Of a stretch of DNA of 14,484 nucleotides, positions 14,347-14,484 are shown piece after piece; positions within the stretch are counted from its first letter, which is position 1, and each line of letters opens with the position of its first letter. Location: the NCBI GenBank assembly GCA_016199665.1, contig JACQGG010000080.1, positions 1-14,484 of the forward strand, read 5' to 3'. Source of the DNA: Acidobacteriota bacterium (lineage in GTDB: Bacteria > Acidobacteriota > UBA6911 > JACQSX01). The notes under the pieces were generated by a model that worked only from the letters and a program-made list of their open reading frames with translations, was not told where the DNA came from and did no database searches. The position numbers were made by a program, and so were the translations under genes.

Positions 14347-14448
14347 GGAAGGCGGAAGGCGGAAGGCGGAAGGCGGAAGGCGGAAGGCGGAAGGCAGAAG
14401 GCAGAAGGCGGAAGGCGGAAGGCGGAAGGCGGAAGGCGGAAGGCGGAA
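14347..14448. repeat. Heptanucleotide tandem repeat, 14 copies of GGAAGGC
   Basis: Fourteen uninterrupted 7-base units run from 14347 to 14444, plus a partial GGAA. Copies 8 and 9 (14396-14409) read AGAAGGC and all others are identical. Because 7 is not a multiple of 3 and the unit contains no stop in any phase, all six frames are open, which creates a false open frame on the minus strand with a repeating Leu-Pro-Pro-Ser-Ala-Phe-Arg pattern. The array lies 20 bp upstream of the minus-strand SDR gene. It is nearly all purine on the plus strand and rich in GG pairs. The remaining 34 bases to the window end hold nothing recognisable. Confidence 0.95.
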
Positions 14449-14484
14449 ATGAATTGCACACACTGTGGCTACTGCATCTGGCAC

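Noticed and set aside
14347..14448. Possible CRISPR array
   Set aside because: The units are 7 bp with no spacers, so it is a simple tandem repeat.
14143..14484. Minus-strand frame with a repeating Leu-Pro-Pro-Ser-Ala-Phe-Arg pattern
   Set aside because: It is a translation of the heptanucleotide array, which lacks stops in every frame, followed by antisense-phase reading of the SDR gene.

Overview
The window looks like an exopolysaccharide or capsule gene cluster from a Gram-negative bacterium with a moderately high GC genome. An outer-membrane export protein next to a Wzc-type kinase implies a double membrane. Gene style (HD-GYP-type regulator with a C-terminal tail domain, GC content, heptanucleotide tandem repeats between genes) would fit Acidobacteriota, but that assignment is an impression and the sequence does not prove it.

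Plus-strand block, about 206-8731. After the end of a short unidentified reading frame (3-209) there is a good extended -10 promoter (206-235). Five tightly packed genes follow, with gaps of 3-21 bp or a 1-base overlap, so they probably form one operon. They are a regulator built from a degenerate receiver and a degenerate HD-GYP domain, an outer-membrane polysaccharide export (OPX) protein, a Wzz-like chain-length and tyrosine-kinase fusion, an O-antigen ligase/polymerase-like membrane protein, and an AsnB-type glutamine amidotransferase. Together these could sense a signal, polymerise, control chain length, export and amidate a polysaccharide.

Minus-strand block, 14327 down to 8878, converges on the first block; a hairpin (8760-8794) lies between the two ends. 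In transcription order it holds two extended SDR nucleotide-sugar epimerase/dehydratase genes overlapping by ATGA, a 199-bp spacer rich in inverted repeats, a large unrecognised multi-spanning membrane protein, and a GT-C-type membrane glycosyltransferase. These would supply sugars and lipid-linked glycosyl transfer for the same or a related glycan. No initiating phosphoglycosyltransferase, Wzx flippase or cytosolic GT-A/GT-B glycosyltransferase is visible, so the locus probably continues outside the window.

Non-coding structure is the less ordinary part. A 90-bp near-perfect palindrome (12298-12387) sits between the epimerase and the membrane-protein gene. A tandem array of 14 heptanucleotides (14347-14444) lies directly upstream of the first minus-strand gene. 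Three further hairpins are described. No tRNA, rRNA, CRISPR array, transposase or integrase was seen.
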